Assembly: GCA_963790525.1 (NCBI GenBank)
Contig: CAWBOV010000002.1
Location: 372,001 to 436,000, forward strand
Length of the DNA stretch: 64,000 nucleotides
Reading direction: 5' to 3'
DNA from: CAWBOV01 sp963790525
Lineage (GTDB): Bacteria; Actinomycetota; Actinomycetes; Mycobacteriales; Jatrophihabitantaceae
Shown: piece by piece, positions 9,008 to 17,418 of the stretch
Position numbering within the stretch: the first letter of the stretch is position 1
Layout: every line of letters starts with the position of its first letter
Translations under genes and position numbers: made by a program
Notes under the pieces: generated by a model
The model's input: the letters and a program-made list of their open reading frames with translations, nothing else
Told to the model about the DNA's origin: nothing
Database searches by the model: none

Positions 9008-10381
9008 ATGAGCGCGCCTTTCGTGCCGGGTCCACCGCGACCGGGTCATGTCCTCGACGGCCGGTACCGGCTCGACGAGGCCATCGGCAGCGGCGGGATG
9101 GCCGAGGTGTTCCGCGCGACGGACCTGCAGCTCGACCGCGCCGTGGCCCTCAAGATCTTCCGCGCGGACGCGAGCGACCCCACCACCGTGGCCCGCCAGC
9201 ACAGCGAGGTCCGCACGCTGGCGGCGCTGAACCACCCCGGCCTGGTCACCGTCTACGACGCCCGCATCGGCCGCAGCGACGCGGGGCCGTCCTATCTGGT
9301 GATGGAGCTCGTCGACGGGATGACCCTGTCCCAGCGACTGACCGCCGGGCCGATGTCCGCCGCGGAGGCCGCGCGCCTGGGCGTGAGCCTGGCCGAAGCC
9401 CTGGCGTTCATCCATGCCGGCGGGCTGGTCCACCGCGACGTCAAGCCGGCGAACGTGCTGCTCAAGGCCGACGGCACCGCCAAGCTCAGCGACTTCGGGA
9501 TCGCGCGGCTGATCGGCGCCGACCGGATGACCCGCACGAACATGGTCCTCGGCACGGCGGCCTACCTGAGTCCGGAACAGGCACGCGGCGCCGAGGTGAG
9601 CACCGCCAGCGACATCTACTCCCTCGGGCTGGTGCTGCTGGAGTCCTTGACCGGCCGGCGGGAGTTCCCCGGCACCGCGGTCGAGTCGTCCGTGGCCCGC
9701 CTCACCCGTAACCCGGGCGTCCCGGCCGGGATGCCCGAGCCCTGGACGCCCCTGCTCCGCTCGATGACGGCCACCGACCCGGCTGCCCGCCCGACGGCTC
9801 CCGAGGTCGCCCATTCCCTCGCGACCGGCACGCACACCCAGGTCCTCGCCCCCGGTGGGCCGATGCCCGCCCCCGGAGGTCAGGCGGGGGCCACCACGGT
9901 GCTGCCTGCCGCGGCGGCCGTGCCGCCCCCGGCGCGCACCGGCGGCGCCCAGGACACGGTGATCATGGCCGCGCTGCCGGGAGCGGACGCGACGGGACGG
10001 CGCGCTGCGGCCGCGCCGGTTCCGGTTCCTGCCGGCTCGGGGCGCAGCGGCCGCGGCGGTCGGGCCGCGCTCGTCGCGCTGGTCGCCGCCCTGGTGATCA
10101 TCGCCGCCGTCCTCGTCGTGATCCTGGTGCACCGCAGCAATTCGGGCCCGGCGACGCCCACCCCCAGCAGCTCGACCAGGACCACCGCACCCGCGACCAC
10201 GGCACCCACCACCACAGCGCCGACGACGACCGCGCCCACCACCACGGCACCGACCACCACGGCACCCACGACAACCGCGCCCACCACCACAGCACCCACG
10301 ACGACCGCGCCCACCACCACGGCACCGACCACCACGGCACCCACGACAACCGCGCCCACCACCACCGCGGCCAGCGGCTGA
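9008..10381 (+). CDS. transmembrane Ser/Thr protein kinase
   Basis: 457 residues. An N-terminal Hanks-type kinase domain spans about 15-285: glycine loop GSGGMAEVF, Lys49 in VALKIF, catalytic Asp144 in HRDVKPANVLL, Asp162 of DFGIARL, and an SPEQ activation segment (YLSPEQARG). A Pro/Ala-rich linker, one membrane helix (about 354-376) and an external tail of about a dozen TTTAP repeats follow. There is no PASTA domain, so it is not a direct PknB orthologue. The tail could be a wall-spanning or glycosylated stalk. It converges with the response regulator gene. Confidence 0.92.
   Translation: MSAPFVPGPPRPGHVLDGRYRLDEAIGSGGMAEVFRATDLQLDRAVALKIFRADASDPTTVARQHSEVRTLAALNHPGLVTVYDARIGRSDAGPSYLVMELVDGMTLSQRLTAGPMSAAEAARLGVSLAEALAFIHAGGLVHRDVKPANVLLKADGTAKLSDFGIARLIGADRMTRTNMVLGTAAYLSPEQARGAEVSTASDIYSLGLVLLESLTGRREFPGTAVESSVARLTRNPGVPAGMPEPWTPLLRSMTATDPAARPTAPEVAHSLATGTHTQVLAPGGPMPAPGGQAGATTVLPAAAAVPPPARTGGAQDTVIMAALPGADATGRRAAAAPVPVPAGSGRSGRGGRAALVALVAALVIIAAVLVVILVHRSNSGPATPTPSSSTRTTAPATTAPTTTAPTTTAPTTTAPTTTAPTTTAPTTTAPTTTAPTTTAPTTTAPTTTAPTTTAASG
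10192..10371 (+). repeat. degenerate 15-bp tandem repeats coding (TTTAP)n
   Basis: About 12 copies of a 15-base unit close to ACCACCGCGCCCACC, varying mainly between ACC ACG GCA CCG and ACA ACC GCG CCC. They encode the Thr/Pro stalk of the kinase. Near-identical neighbours suggest recent slippage or unequal exchange, so copy number may vary between strains. Confidence 0.85.
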
Positions 10382-10394
10382 GGCGCGCCGCCGC

Positions 10395-11078
10395 TCACTG
10401 GCCGGGTGCGACCAGGCCGCTCTCGTAGGCGAGGACGACGATCTGCACCCGGTCGCGCAGCTCCAGCTTGGCGAGGATGCGCCCGACGTGCACCTTGACC
10501 GTCCCTTCGGACAGGTGCAACCGCTCCGCGATCTCCCGGTTCGACATCCCGCTCGCGACCAGCAGCAGCACCTCGTGCTCGCGGTCGGTCACGGTCGCGA
10601 CGATGCGGTCCCGGCGCCGGACCTGCTCGGGGTCGGGGAGCAGGACGGCGAACGTGTCGAGCAGGCTGCGCGTCGCGCGGGGGGCCACCACCGCGTCCCC
10701 GGCCGCCACGCTGCGGATCGCGGCGACCAGTTCCTCCGGCGGGACGTCCTTGAGCAGGAACCCGCTCGCGCCCGCTCGCAGCCCCGCGAACACGTACTGG
10801 TCGAGGTCGAAGGTCGTCAGGATCAGCACCTTCGTGCCGGTGCCTGCCGCGACGATCGCCTCCGTCGCCTGGATGCCGTCGGTGCGCGGCATGCGCACGT
10901 CCATCAGCACGATGTCCGGCCGCAGGGCGTTCGCCTGGGCGATCCCGGCGGTACCGTCGGCCGCCTCGCCGACGACCTCGATGTCCGCCTCGGCTTCGAG
11001 CACCATCCGGAACCCCAGGCGCAGCAGCGACTGGTCGTCGACGATCAGCACCCTGATCCGCGCCGCGGTCGCTGTCAT
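10395..11078 (-). CDS. NarL/LuxR-type response regulator
   Basis: 227 residues: receiver domain (VRVLIVDDQ-like IRVLIVDDQS; acidic pair D14/D15, phospho-acceptor D60 in VLMDVRMP, K110 in FLLKDVPP) and a C-terminal LuxR helix-turn-helix (VTDREHEVLLLVASGMSNRE, LHLSEGTVKVHVGRILAKL). The ATG at 11078 overlaps the histidine kinase stop by four bases (ATGA). Together they probably control the ABC transporter genes directly upstream in the same operon. A longer open frame into the kinase gene is an out-of-frame artefact. Confidence 0.93.
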   Translation of the reverse strand: MTATAARIRVLIVDDQSLLRLGFRMVLEAEADIEVVGEAADGTAGIAQANALRPDIVLMDVRMPRTDGIQATEAIVAAGTGTKVLILTTFDLDQYVFAGLRAGASGFLLKDVPPEELVAAIRSVAAGDAVVAPRATRSLLDTFAVLLPDPEQVRRRDRIVATVTDREHEVLLLVASGMSNREIAERLHLSEGTVKVHVGRILAKLELRDRVQIVVLAYESGLVAPGQ

Positions 11079-12271
11079 CGCACCGGCGCATCGGCCGGCG
11101 GCTGTTCGGCCGCGAGCGCGGGGTGCCGTGCCAGGTGTGCCACGACCCGCCACCCACCGCCCGGACGGGGGCCGCTCACCAGCCCGCCGCCCCACGCCTC
11201 GACGCGTTCCCGCATCCCGGCGAGGCCGTGGCCGGCGACCGGGGCGTCGGCGTGGCCGGCTCCTCCACCCAGACCGTCGTCGACGATCTCCAGCCGCACC
11301 CCGGCGGCGTCGTGCGCGAGGCGGACGTCGGCCTGAGCGCCCGGCCCGCCGTGCTTGAGGGTGTTGGTCAAGGCCTCCTGCACCAGGCGGTAGATCGTCA
11401 GCTCGACGCCGGGCGCCACCGTGCCGGGGGCACCGTCCACCGTGAACGTCACCGGCAGTCCGGCCGCCCGGACCTGCTCCACGAGGGAATCGAGCTCGTC
11501 GAGCACCGGCTGCGGGCTGCGGGACCCCGCAGGTGCGTCCGAACGGAGCACGCCGAGCAGCGATCGCGTCTCGGCCAGCGCCTGCCGTCCGGTCGCCGAG
11601 ACCGACGTCATGGCCTCCTTCGCCCGCTCGGGTGACCCGGCCACAGCCGCGGCCGCGCCGTCGGACAGCGCGATCATCACGGTGAGGTGGTGGGCCACGA
11701 TGTCGTGCATCTCGCGCGCGATGCGTGCCCGCTCGGCGGCCGCAGCGAGCTGACCCTGCTGATCGCGCTCGAGTTCGAGCCGGTCGGCCCGGGTCTGCAG
11801 TTCGTCCAGGTACGCGCGGCGGGTGGACGTGTAGAAGCCGAGGACGACCGCGGCCACGACCATCCCGGACAGCAGCACGCAACTGGTCAGCCAGTTGCGG
11901 TCGGCCTGCCAGCGCGCGACGGCCAGCCCCACACCTGCCTCGACGACGAGCGCCGCGCCGAGCGCCACCCGTCGCGGCTGCCTGACGGCGACGGCGTAGA
12001 GGGCGGCGAGCAGGGCCACGTCGGCGACCAGACGGACGTCGAGGGTCCACTGCAGCAGCGCCACCGCGCTGATCGTCGCGAACACGGCGACCGGGTGGCG
12101 CTCACGCGCGAGGAGTGGTCCCACCAGGGCGAGCGTCAGGACGAGCGCGAGCGGGACGGCCGCGCCGCCCCGCCACACGCTGGGCAGGCTGATGAGCAGC
12201 AGGACAGGAGGCAGCAACAGGCCGAGCACCCGAGGGGGCGTGAGCCCACCCCGGGTGCGGGACTGTGTCAT
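11075..12271 (-). CDS. HisKA_3-type sensor histidine kinase
   Basis: 398 residues. The N-terminal half is membrane embedded (about six hydrophobic segments between 14 and 147) with almost no extracellular domain, suggesting that it senses the membrane. The dimerisation motif EMHDIVAHHLTVM carries the phospho-acceptor H189. The HATPase_c domain shows VQEALTNTLKHG and a G-rich lid (GHGLAGMRERVEAWGG). This is the DesK/LiaS-like class. The start is GTG or ATG at 12271; it lies 45 bases from the permease stop and overlaps the regulator gene downstream. Confidence 0.92.
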   Translation of the reverse strand: MTQSRTRGGLTPPRVLGLLLPPVLLLISLPSVWRGGAAVPLALVLTLALVGPLLARERHPVAVFATISAVALLQWTLDVRLVADVALLAALYAVAVRQPRRVALGAALVVEAGVGLAVARWQADRNWLTSCVLLSGMVVAAVVLGFYTSTRRAYLDELQTRADRLELERDQQGQLAAAAERARIAREMHDIVAHHLTVMIALSDGAAAAVAGSPERAKEAMTSVSATGRQALAETRSLLGVLRSDAPAGSRSPQPVLDELDSLVEQVRAAGLPVTFTVDGAPGTVAPGVELTIYRLVQEALTNTLKHGGPGAQADVRLAHDAAGVRLEIVDDGLGGGAGHADAPVAGHGLAGMRERVEAWGGGLVSGPRPGGGWRVVAHLARHPALAAEQPPADAPVR

Positions 12272-12315
12272 CGCGTGCCTCCCGGTCGATCGCCTGTTCC
12301 CAGTGTGGCCTGTAC

Positions 12316-13162
12316 TCAGGCGTCGCGGCGCTCGAGGCCGACAGCGGCGAGTGCGATCGCGACCGCGGCCCAGGCCAGCAGCACGATCACTCCCGCGGCG
12401 GGGGAGAGGTGCGAACCGTCCGGGGCGCCCCAGAACGCCTCGCCGGCGTTCGAGGGCAGGTACGGCGCGATCGTGTTGTTCCAGCTCGACGGCAGGAGGT
12501 CCATGAGCGGGGGGATGACGAAGAACAGCGCCACCAGCGAGGAGATGCCCGCCGCCGTGTTGCGCAGGACCGCGCCGAGGGCCAGCCCGATGACGCCGAC
12601 CAGCGTGACGTAGACCGCCGCGCCGATGATCATGCGCACGGCGTGGTCGCTGCCGATGCCGACGCCGAGACCCTTGCTGTGCAGCAGGGACTGGCCGAGG
12701 AAGAAGGCGACGACGGTGGACACCAACGACGCCACCCCGACGACCGCGCTGAAGATCCCGAGCTTGGCCCACAACACGGGCAGCCGGCGCGGCACGACGG
12801 TCAGCGACGCCCGCACCATCCCGGTGGCGTACTCGCTGCTGAAGAGCATGACGCCGAGCACGCCGACGGCGAGCTGGGCGATGTTGATCCCGCTCAGGCT
12901 GGTGACGACGGGGTTGAAGCCCGCCCGCTCGGCCGGTGCGGCCTGGTCCCAGTGCGAGGCCCGCACCGCCGAGATCAGGGCGCCGAGCCCGACGGTCAGT
13001 GCCACCGACGACCAGCAGGGTGATGTAGCTCGAGCGCAGCGAGCGGAACTTCGTCCACTCCGAGAGCAGCACCCGCCGCTGGGTGACGTGCAGGCCGGGC
13101 ATCGCCGTCGCGCCGTCGGTGAGCAGCGGCGACGTCGCGCGCGTGATCGTGGTGTCGCTCAT
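12316..13162 (-). pseudogene. ABC-2 type permease, frame broken by one base near 13007
   Basis: The N-terminal part (MSDTTITRATSPLL...LLSEWTKFRSLRSSYITLLVV) and the remainder (ALTVGLGALISAV... to LERRDA) lie in different frames. Removing one base at about 13007 joins them into a protein of about 281 residues with six membrane segments, typical of actinobacterial ABC-2 permeases. The total length is 3n+1, which fits a single inserted base. The start overlaps the ATPase stop (ATGA). It is either a real lesion inactivating the exporter or a sequencing error; the intact remainder favours error or a very recent change. Confidence 0.8.
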
Positions 13163-14106
13163 GCCGCTTCTCCGATCGTGGTGGGGGCGGGGTGGCCCGG
13201 TTCGAGCTGCGCGGCGTACTCGACGGAGTCGTGGGTGAGTTCCATGAACGCCTCCTCGAGGGAGGCCTGTTCGGTCGTCAGCTCGTGCAGGAGGATGCGG
13301 TTGTCGAAGGCGAGCTGCCCGACCTGCTCGGCCGTCAGCCCACTGACCCGCAACTGCCCGGCTTCGGAGCTGGCGACGCTGACGTCCTGCCCGAGCAGCA
13401 GCGCGCGCAGCTCGGTGGCCTGCGGGCTGCGGACGATGACGGTGTTGCCGGAGGCCTGGGCGACGATGTCGTCCACAGTCGTGTCCGCGATCAGCCGGCC
13501 GCGGCCGACGACGATCAGGCGCTCGGCGGTGACGGCCATCTCGCTCATCAGGTGCGAGGAGACGAACACCGTCCGGCCCTCGGCCGCGAGGCCCTTGAGC
13601 AGCGTCCGGATCCACCGGATCCCCTCGGGGTCGAGTCCGTTGACGGGCTCGTCGAGCACGACGGTCTGCGGGTCACCGAGCAGCGCGGACGCGACGCCCA
13701 GGCGCTGCCCCATGCCCAGGCTGAAGCCACCGACCCGCTTGCGCGCGACGTCCTTGAGCCCGACGGCCTCGACGACGTCGTCGACGCGCGAGCGCGGGAT
13801 GCCGTTGGTCTGGCCGAGCGCGAGGAGGTGGTTGTACGCCGAGCGGCTGGTGTGCACGGCCCGGGCCTCCAGCAGGATCCCCAACTCGGCCATCGGCGCC
13901 GGTGAGCGGCGGTAGTCCCGGCCGTTGACGGTGACGCTGCCCTGCGTGGGGGCGTCCAGACCGGCGATCATGCGCATGGTGGTGGACTTGCCGGCTCCGT
14001 TGGGCCCGAGGAACCCGGTCACGATGCCGGGGTGGACGGTGAACGTCAACCCGTCGACAGCCGTCTTGTCGCCGTAGCGCTTGGTCAGGCCGTGGGCCTC
14101 GATCAT
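13159..14106 (-). CDS. ABC-2 type transporter ATP-binding protein
   Basis: 315 residues. Walker A GPNGAGKST (34-42), a degenerate signature (GFSLGMGQRL), Walker B VVLDEPVNGLDPEGI and H-loop SSHLMSE are all present. The C-terminal extension after about 220 is typical of bacitracin/daunorubicin-type exporters (BcrA/DrrA class). MIEAHGLTKRYG is chosen as start because typical family members begin this way. It is the first gene of the operon ATPase - permease - histidine kinase - response regulator, a layout common for drug or peptide stress exporters. Confidence 0.93.
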   Translation of the reverse strand: MIEAHGLTKRYGDKTAVDGLTFTVHPGIVTGFLGPNGAGKSTTMRMIAGLDAPTQGSVTVNGRDYRRSPAPMAELGILLEARAVHTSRSAYNHLLALGQTNGIPRSRVDDVVEAVGLKDVARKRVGGFSLGMGQRLGVASALLGDPQTVVLDEPVNGLDPEGIRWIRTLLKGLAAEGRTVFVSSHLMSEMAVTAERLIVVGRGRLIADTTVDDIVAQASGNTVIVRSPQATELRALLLGQDVSVASSEAGQLRVSGLTAEQVGQLAFDNRILLHELTTEQASLEEAFMELTHDSVEYAAQLEPGHPAPTTIGEAA

Positions 14107-14261
14107 GGTTCCTCCGTGGGTGCGTGGGGACTGTCCCCAACGGTAGGAACCGCCGGCGGCGCCGGGCATCGGCCGCCCGGCCAGACCTGCCGGCCGGGCG
14201 CTATGCCGGAGGTCGTACCGGACCCCGACGAGCTGTCGGGGTCATCCCCGGGCCGCGCGGG

Positions 14262-14786
14262 TCAGAGGTACTGCCCGGTGCTGCCCTCGCCGGGCAGGCC
14301 GTGCAGCTCCGGACCCCCGGGGCCCATCCGCACATCGCCGGAACCCGGAGGCAGCGCGCGCCGGCGCATCTCCTCCAGCTGCGAACGGGCGGCCATCTGC
14401 TGGGCGAACAGGGCGGTCTGGATGCCGTGGAAGAGGCCTTCGAGCCAGCCCACGAGCTGGGCCTGCGCGATCCGCAGCTCGGCCTCGCTGGGCACCGACC
14501 CCTCGGTGAACGGCAGGGCGAGACGGTCCAGCTCGGCCTTCAACTCCGGCGCCAGGCCGTCCTCGAGTTCCTGGATCGAGGCCTGGTGGATCGACATCAG
14601 CCGCTGGCGGCCGGCCTCGTCCAGCGGAGCGGCCCGGACCTCCTCGAGCAGCTGCTTGATCATCGTGCCGATCCGCATCACCTTCGCCGGCTGTTCGACC
14701 TGCGAGGTGATCGGGTTGTCGTCGTCGACGGAGGCCATGAGGACGACCTGATCGGCAGGGCTGATCGCGTGCTCGGATTCGGTCAT
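14262..14786 (-). CDS. bpa: bacterial proteasome activator Bpa (DUF2587)
   Basis: 174 residues, mostly helical, ending in GQYL, the C-terminal tail by which Bpa docks into the 20S proteasome ring and opens its gate without ATP. The core VMRIGTMIKQLLEEVRAAPL and LVGWLEGLFHGIQTALFAQQ match the family. Bpa rings feed unstructured or damaged proteins to the proteasome independently of pupylation. MTESEHAIS is taken as start; an 8-codon upstream extension reads into the neighbour. Presence implies proteasome genes elsewhere on the chromosome. Confidence 0.9.
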   Translation of the reverse strand: MTESEHAISPADQVVLMASVDDDNPITSQVEQPAKVMRIGTMIKQLLEEVRAAPLDEAGRQRLMSIHQASIQELEDGLAPELKAELDRLALPFTEGSVPSEAELRIAQAQLVGWLEGLFHGIQTALFAQQMAARSQLEEMRRRALPPGSGDVRMGPGGPELHGLPGEGSTGQYL

Positions 14787-14806
14787 CCGTCCATCATGCC
14801 CAAGCC

Positions 14807-15787
14807 TCACCGGACCCGCAGCAGCACCTTCCCGATGTGCTCGCTCGAGTCGAGCAGCCGGTGCGCCTCGGCGGCGTCCTCCAGCGCCAGCACCCGGTCG
14901 ATCACCGGACGGACCTCGCCGGACTCCAGGGCCGGCCAGGCGAAGGCCACAGTGGACGCCACGATCGCCGCCTTGTCCGCCCCGTCGCGCGAGCGCAGGC
15001 TCGCGGCGGTGACCGTGCCCCGCTTGGCCAGCAGCGCGCCCAGGTTCAGCTCACCCTTGACGCCACCCTGCATCCCCAGCACGACCAGGCGGCCGTCCCG
15101 GGCCAGCACGGAGACGTTGCGGGGCAGGTACGACGCGCCCATGTTGTCGAGCACGACGTCCACCCCGCGCCCGTCGGTCAGGGCCAGGACGACGTCGGCG
15201 AAGTCGTCCTCGCGGTAGTTGATCGCGGCCTCGGCGCCGAGCGTGCGGCAGAAGTCCGCCTTGCGCTCGGTACCGACAGTGACGAAGACGCGCGCGCCGT
15301 GCCGGGCGGCGAGCTGGATCGCCATGGTCCCTATGCCGCTGCTACCCCCGTGCACCAGGAGTGACTCACCGGGCTGCAGCCGCCCGCGGTCGAAGACCAT
15401 CGACCACACGGTGCAGGTCACCTCGGGCAGCGCCGCGGCGTCGACGAGCGAGACCCCCGCCGGGACGGGCATCAGCTGCGTCGCGGCCACGGCCACCTGC
15501 TCGGCGTACCCGCCGCCGCTGAGCAGGGCGCACACCTGCTGTCCCGTCTCCCAGCCGGCGACGCCGTCACCGAGCGCGGCGATCGTCCCGGAGACCTCCA
15601 TGCCGGGGTACGGCGACGCACCGGGAGGCGGCGGGTAGTTGCCCTGGCGCTGCAGCAGATCGGCCCGGTTCAGGCCGGCCGCGGCCACGTCGACGATCAC
15701 CTCACCCGGGCCCGCGACGGGATCGGGGACGTCCTCGACGACGAGAACCTCGGGGGGACCAGGGCGGGTGATGACGACGGCTCGCAC
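14807..15787 (-). CDS. NAD(P)H-quinone oxidoreductase / zinc-type alcohol dehydrogenase family
   Basis: 326 residues, medium-chain dehydrogenase fold of the Qor/PIG3 subgroup: AAGLNRADLLQRQGNYPPPP near residues 36-55, MEVSG, and the cofactor loop HGGSSGIGTMAIQLA. The zinc-binding cysteines of true alcohol dehydrogenases are absent, as expected for quinone reductases. It likely reduces quinones or enones with NADPH in the cytoplasm. The GTG start is set by a -10 box 6 bases upstream. The Bpa gene lies 20 bases downstream on the same strand, so the two may be cotranscribed. Confidence 0.9.
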   Translation of the reverse strand: MRAVVITRPGPPEVLVVEDVPDPVAGPGEVIVDVAAAGLNRADLLQRQGNYPPPPGASPYPGMEVSGTIAALGDGVAGWETGQQVCALLSGGGYAEQVAVAATQLMPVPAGVSLVDAAALPEVTCTVWSMVFDRGRLQPGESLLVHGGSSGIGTMAIQLAARHGARVFVTVGTERKADFCRTLGAEAAINYREDDFADVVLALTDGRGVDVVLDNMGASYLPRNVSVLARDGRLVVLGMQGGVKGELNLGALLAKRGTVTAASLRSRDGADKAAIVASTVAFAWPALESGEVRPVIDRVLALEDAAEAHRLLDSSEHIGKVLLRVR

Positions 15788-15793
15788 ACCCCG

Positions 15794-15799
15794 ACGTTA
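15794..15799 (-). promoter_or_regulatory. -10 box of a leaderless-type promoter (quinone oxidoreductase)
   Basis: TAACGT on the minus strand ends 6 bases before the GTG start at 15787. Confidence 0.5.
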
Positions 15800-15834
15800 G
15801 TGCGGTGCCCGGAGGGAATGAGAAGGTGGGCGCC

Positions 15835-17418
15835 ATGAACATTCAGACCAACCGGCTCGTACCGGTCACCCCCTCATCCCGGATCGCTGTCGGTGTCGGC
15901 CCCCTGGCCGAGAGCGACGTCATCGCGGTGGCGCGCGGACTCGCCGGCGTCGAGCTCGCGCCCGAGGCCCGCTCGGGGATCGCCGCCACCCGGTCCGTCA
16001 TCGAAGCCCTCGCCGGCGACACCGTCCCGCACTACGGCATCTCCACCGGATTCGGCGCGCTGGCCACCACCTCCATCCCCGTCGAGAAACGGGCCGAACT
16101 GCAGCGCTCGCTCATCCGGTCCCACGCGGCCGGCTCCGGCCCCGAGGTCGAGCGCGAGGTCGTCCGGGCGATGATGCTGCTGCGCCTGTCGACGCTGGCC
16201 ACCGGCCGCACCGGTATCCGCCTCGAGACCGCCCAGTTGCTGGCCGATCTGCTCGACCGCGGGATCACCCCGGTCGTCCACGAGTACGGCTCCCTGGGGT
16301 GCTCCGGGGACCTGGCGCCCCTGGCCCACGTCGCCCTGGCCCTGATCGGGGAGGGTGTCGTCCACGACGCCGACGGCGTGGTCCGCCCCACCGCGGAGGT
16401 GCTCGCCGAGGCCGGGCTGGCGCCGGTGCAGCTCGCGGAGAAGGAAGGGCTGGCCCTGATCAACGGCACCGACGGGATGCTCGGGCAGCTCCTGCTCGCC
16501 GCGGCGGACCTGGAGCTCCTCCTGGCCACCGCCGACGTCACCGCGGCCATGACGGTCGAGGCACTGCTGGGCACGGACCGGGTCTTCGCCGCCGACCTGC
16601 AGGAACTGCGTCCGCAACCGGGTCAGGCCCTGGCGGCCGCCCACATGCGCGAGCTCCTGGCCGGTTCCCCGATCGTCGCCTCGCACGCCGACCCCGCGGA
16701 CTGCGCCTACGTCCAGGACGCCTACTCGCTGCGCTGCTCTCCGCAGGTCGCCGGCGCCGCACGGGACACGCTCGCCTACGCCCGGTACGTCGCGTCCTTC
16801 GAGCTGGCCTCGGCCGTGGACAACCCCGTCGTCACGCTCGACGGGCGGGTGGAGTCCAACGGCAACTTCCACGGCGCGCCGATCGCCTACGTCCTGGACT
16901 TCCTCGCCATCCCGGTCGCCGACGTCGCCTCGATGAGCGAGCGCCGCACCGACCGGATGCTCGACGCGTCCCGCTCGCGGGGGCTGCCGCCGTTCCTGGC
17001 CCACGATCCGGGCGTCGACTCGGGGCACATGATCGCCCAGTACACCCAGGCCGCCATCGTCTCCGAGCTCAAGCGCCTCGCGGTGCCCGCCAGCGTCGAC
17101 TCCATCCCGTCCTCGGCGATGCAGGAGGACCACGTCTCCCTGGGCTGGAACGCCGCCCGCAAGCTGCGCAGGGCCGTGGACGGGCTGACCCGGGTGCTGG
17201 CCATCGAGCTGCTGACCGCCGCCCGCGCGCTGGACCTGCGCGCGCCGCTCCTGCCCGCCCCGGCAACGGGCGCGGTGGTCGCGGCACTGCGCGAGCACGT
17301 GGCCGGCCCCGGCCCGGACCGGTTCCTGTCCGCGGAGATCGAGGCGACGGTGGCCTTCGTCGCCTCGGGTGCCGCGCTGGCCGCGGCCCAGTCGGTGATC
17401 GGGTCGCGGAGCCGATGA
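15835..17418 (+). CDS. hutH: histidine ammonia-lyase
   Basis: 527 residues, the usual length. It deaminates L-histidine to urocanate, the first step of histidine use. The MIO cofactor region reads GSLGCSGDLAPLAH with Cys156-Ser157-Gly158, where most family members have Ala-Ser-Gly; the family pattern tolerates Cys. Other landmarks are YGISTGFGAL, the QDAYSLRC region and a C-terminal QEDHVSLGWNAARK. The ATG at 15835 has an AGAAGGTGGG ribosome site. hutI starts inside the stop codon. hutU and the final hut genes are not adjacent. Confidence 0.95.
   Translation: MNIQTNRLVPVTPSSRIAVGVGPLAESDVIAVARGLAGVELAPEARSGIAATRSVIEALAGDTVPHYGISTGFGALATTSIPVEKRAELQRSLIRSHAAGSGPEVEREVVRAMMLLRLSTLATGRTGIRLETAQLLADLLDRGITPVVHEYGSLGCSGDLAPLAHVALALIGEGVVHDADGVVRPTAEVLAEAGLAPVQLAEKEGLALINGTDGMLGQLLLAAADLELLLATADVTAAMTVEALLGTDRVFAADLQELRPQPGQALAAAHMRELLAGSPIVASHADPADCAYVQDAYSLRCSPQVAGAARDTLAYARYVASFELASAVDNPVVTLDGRVESNGNFHGAPIAYVLDFLAIPVADVASMSERRTDRMLDASRSRGLPPFLAHDPGVDSGHMIAQYTQAAIVSELKRLAVPASVDSIPSSAMQEDHVSLGWNAARKLRRAVDGLTRVLAIELLTAARALDLRAPLLPAPATGAVVAALREHVAGPGPDRFLSAEIEATVAFVASGAALAAAQSVIGSRSR

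Noticed and set aside
10192..10371. Possible CRISPR array
   Set aside because: The units are contiguous 15-base coding repeats with no spacers, inside the kinase gene.
11075..13615. Single 846-codon protein joining permease and histidine kinase
   Set aside because: The middle part is a wrong-frame reading of the permease and ATPase. The kinase has its own start at 12271 and the permease its own stop at 12316.
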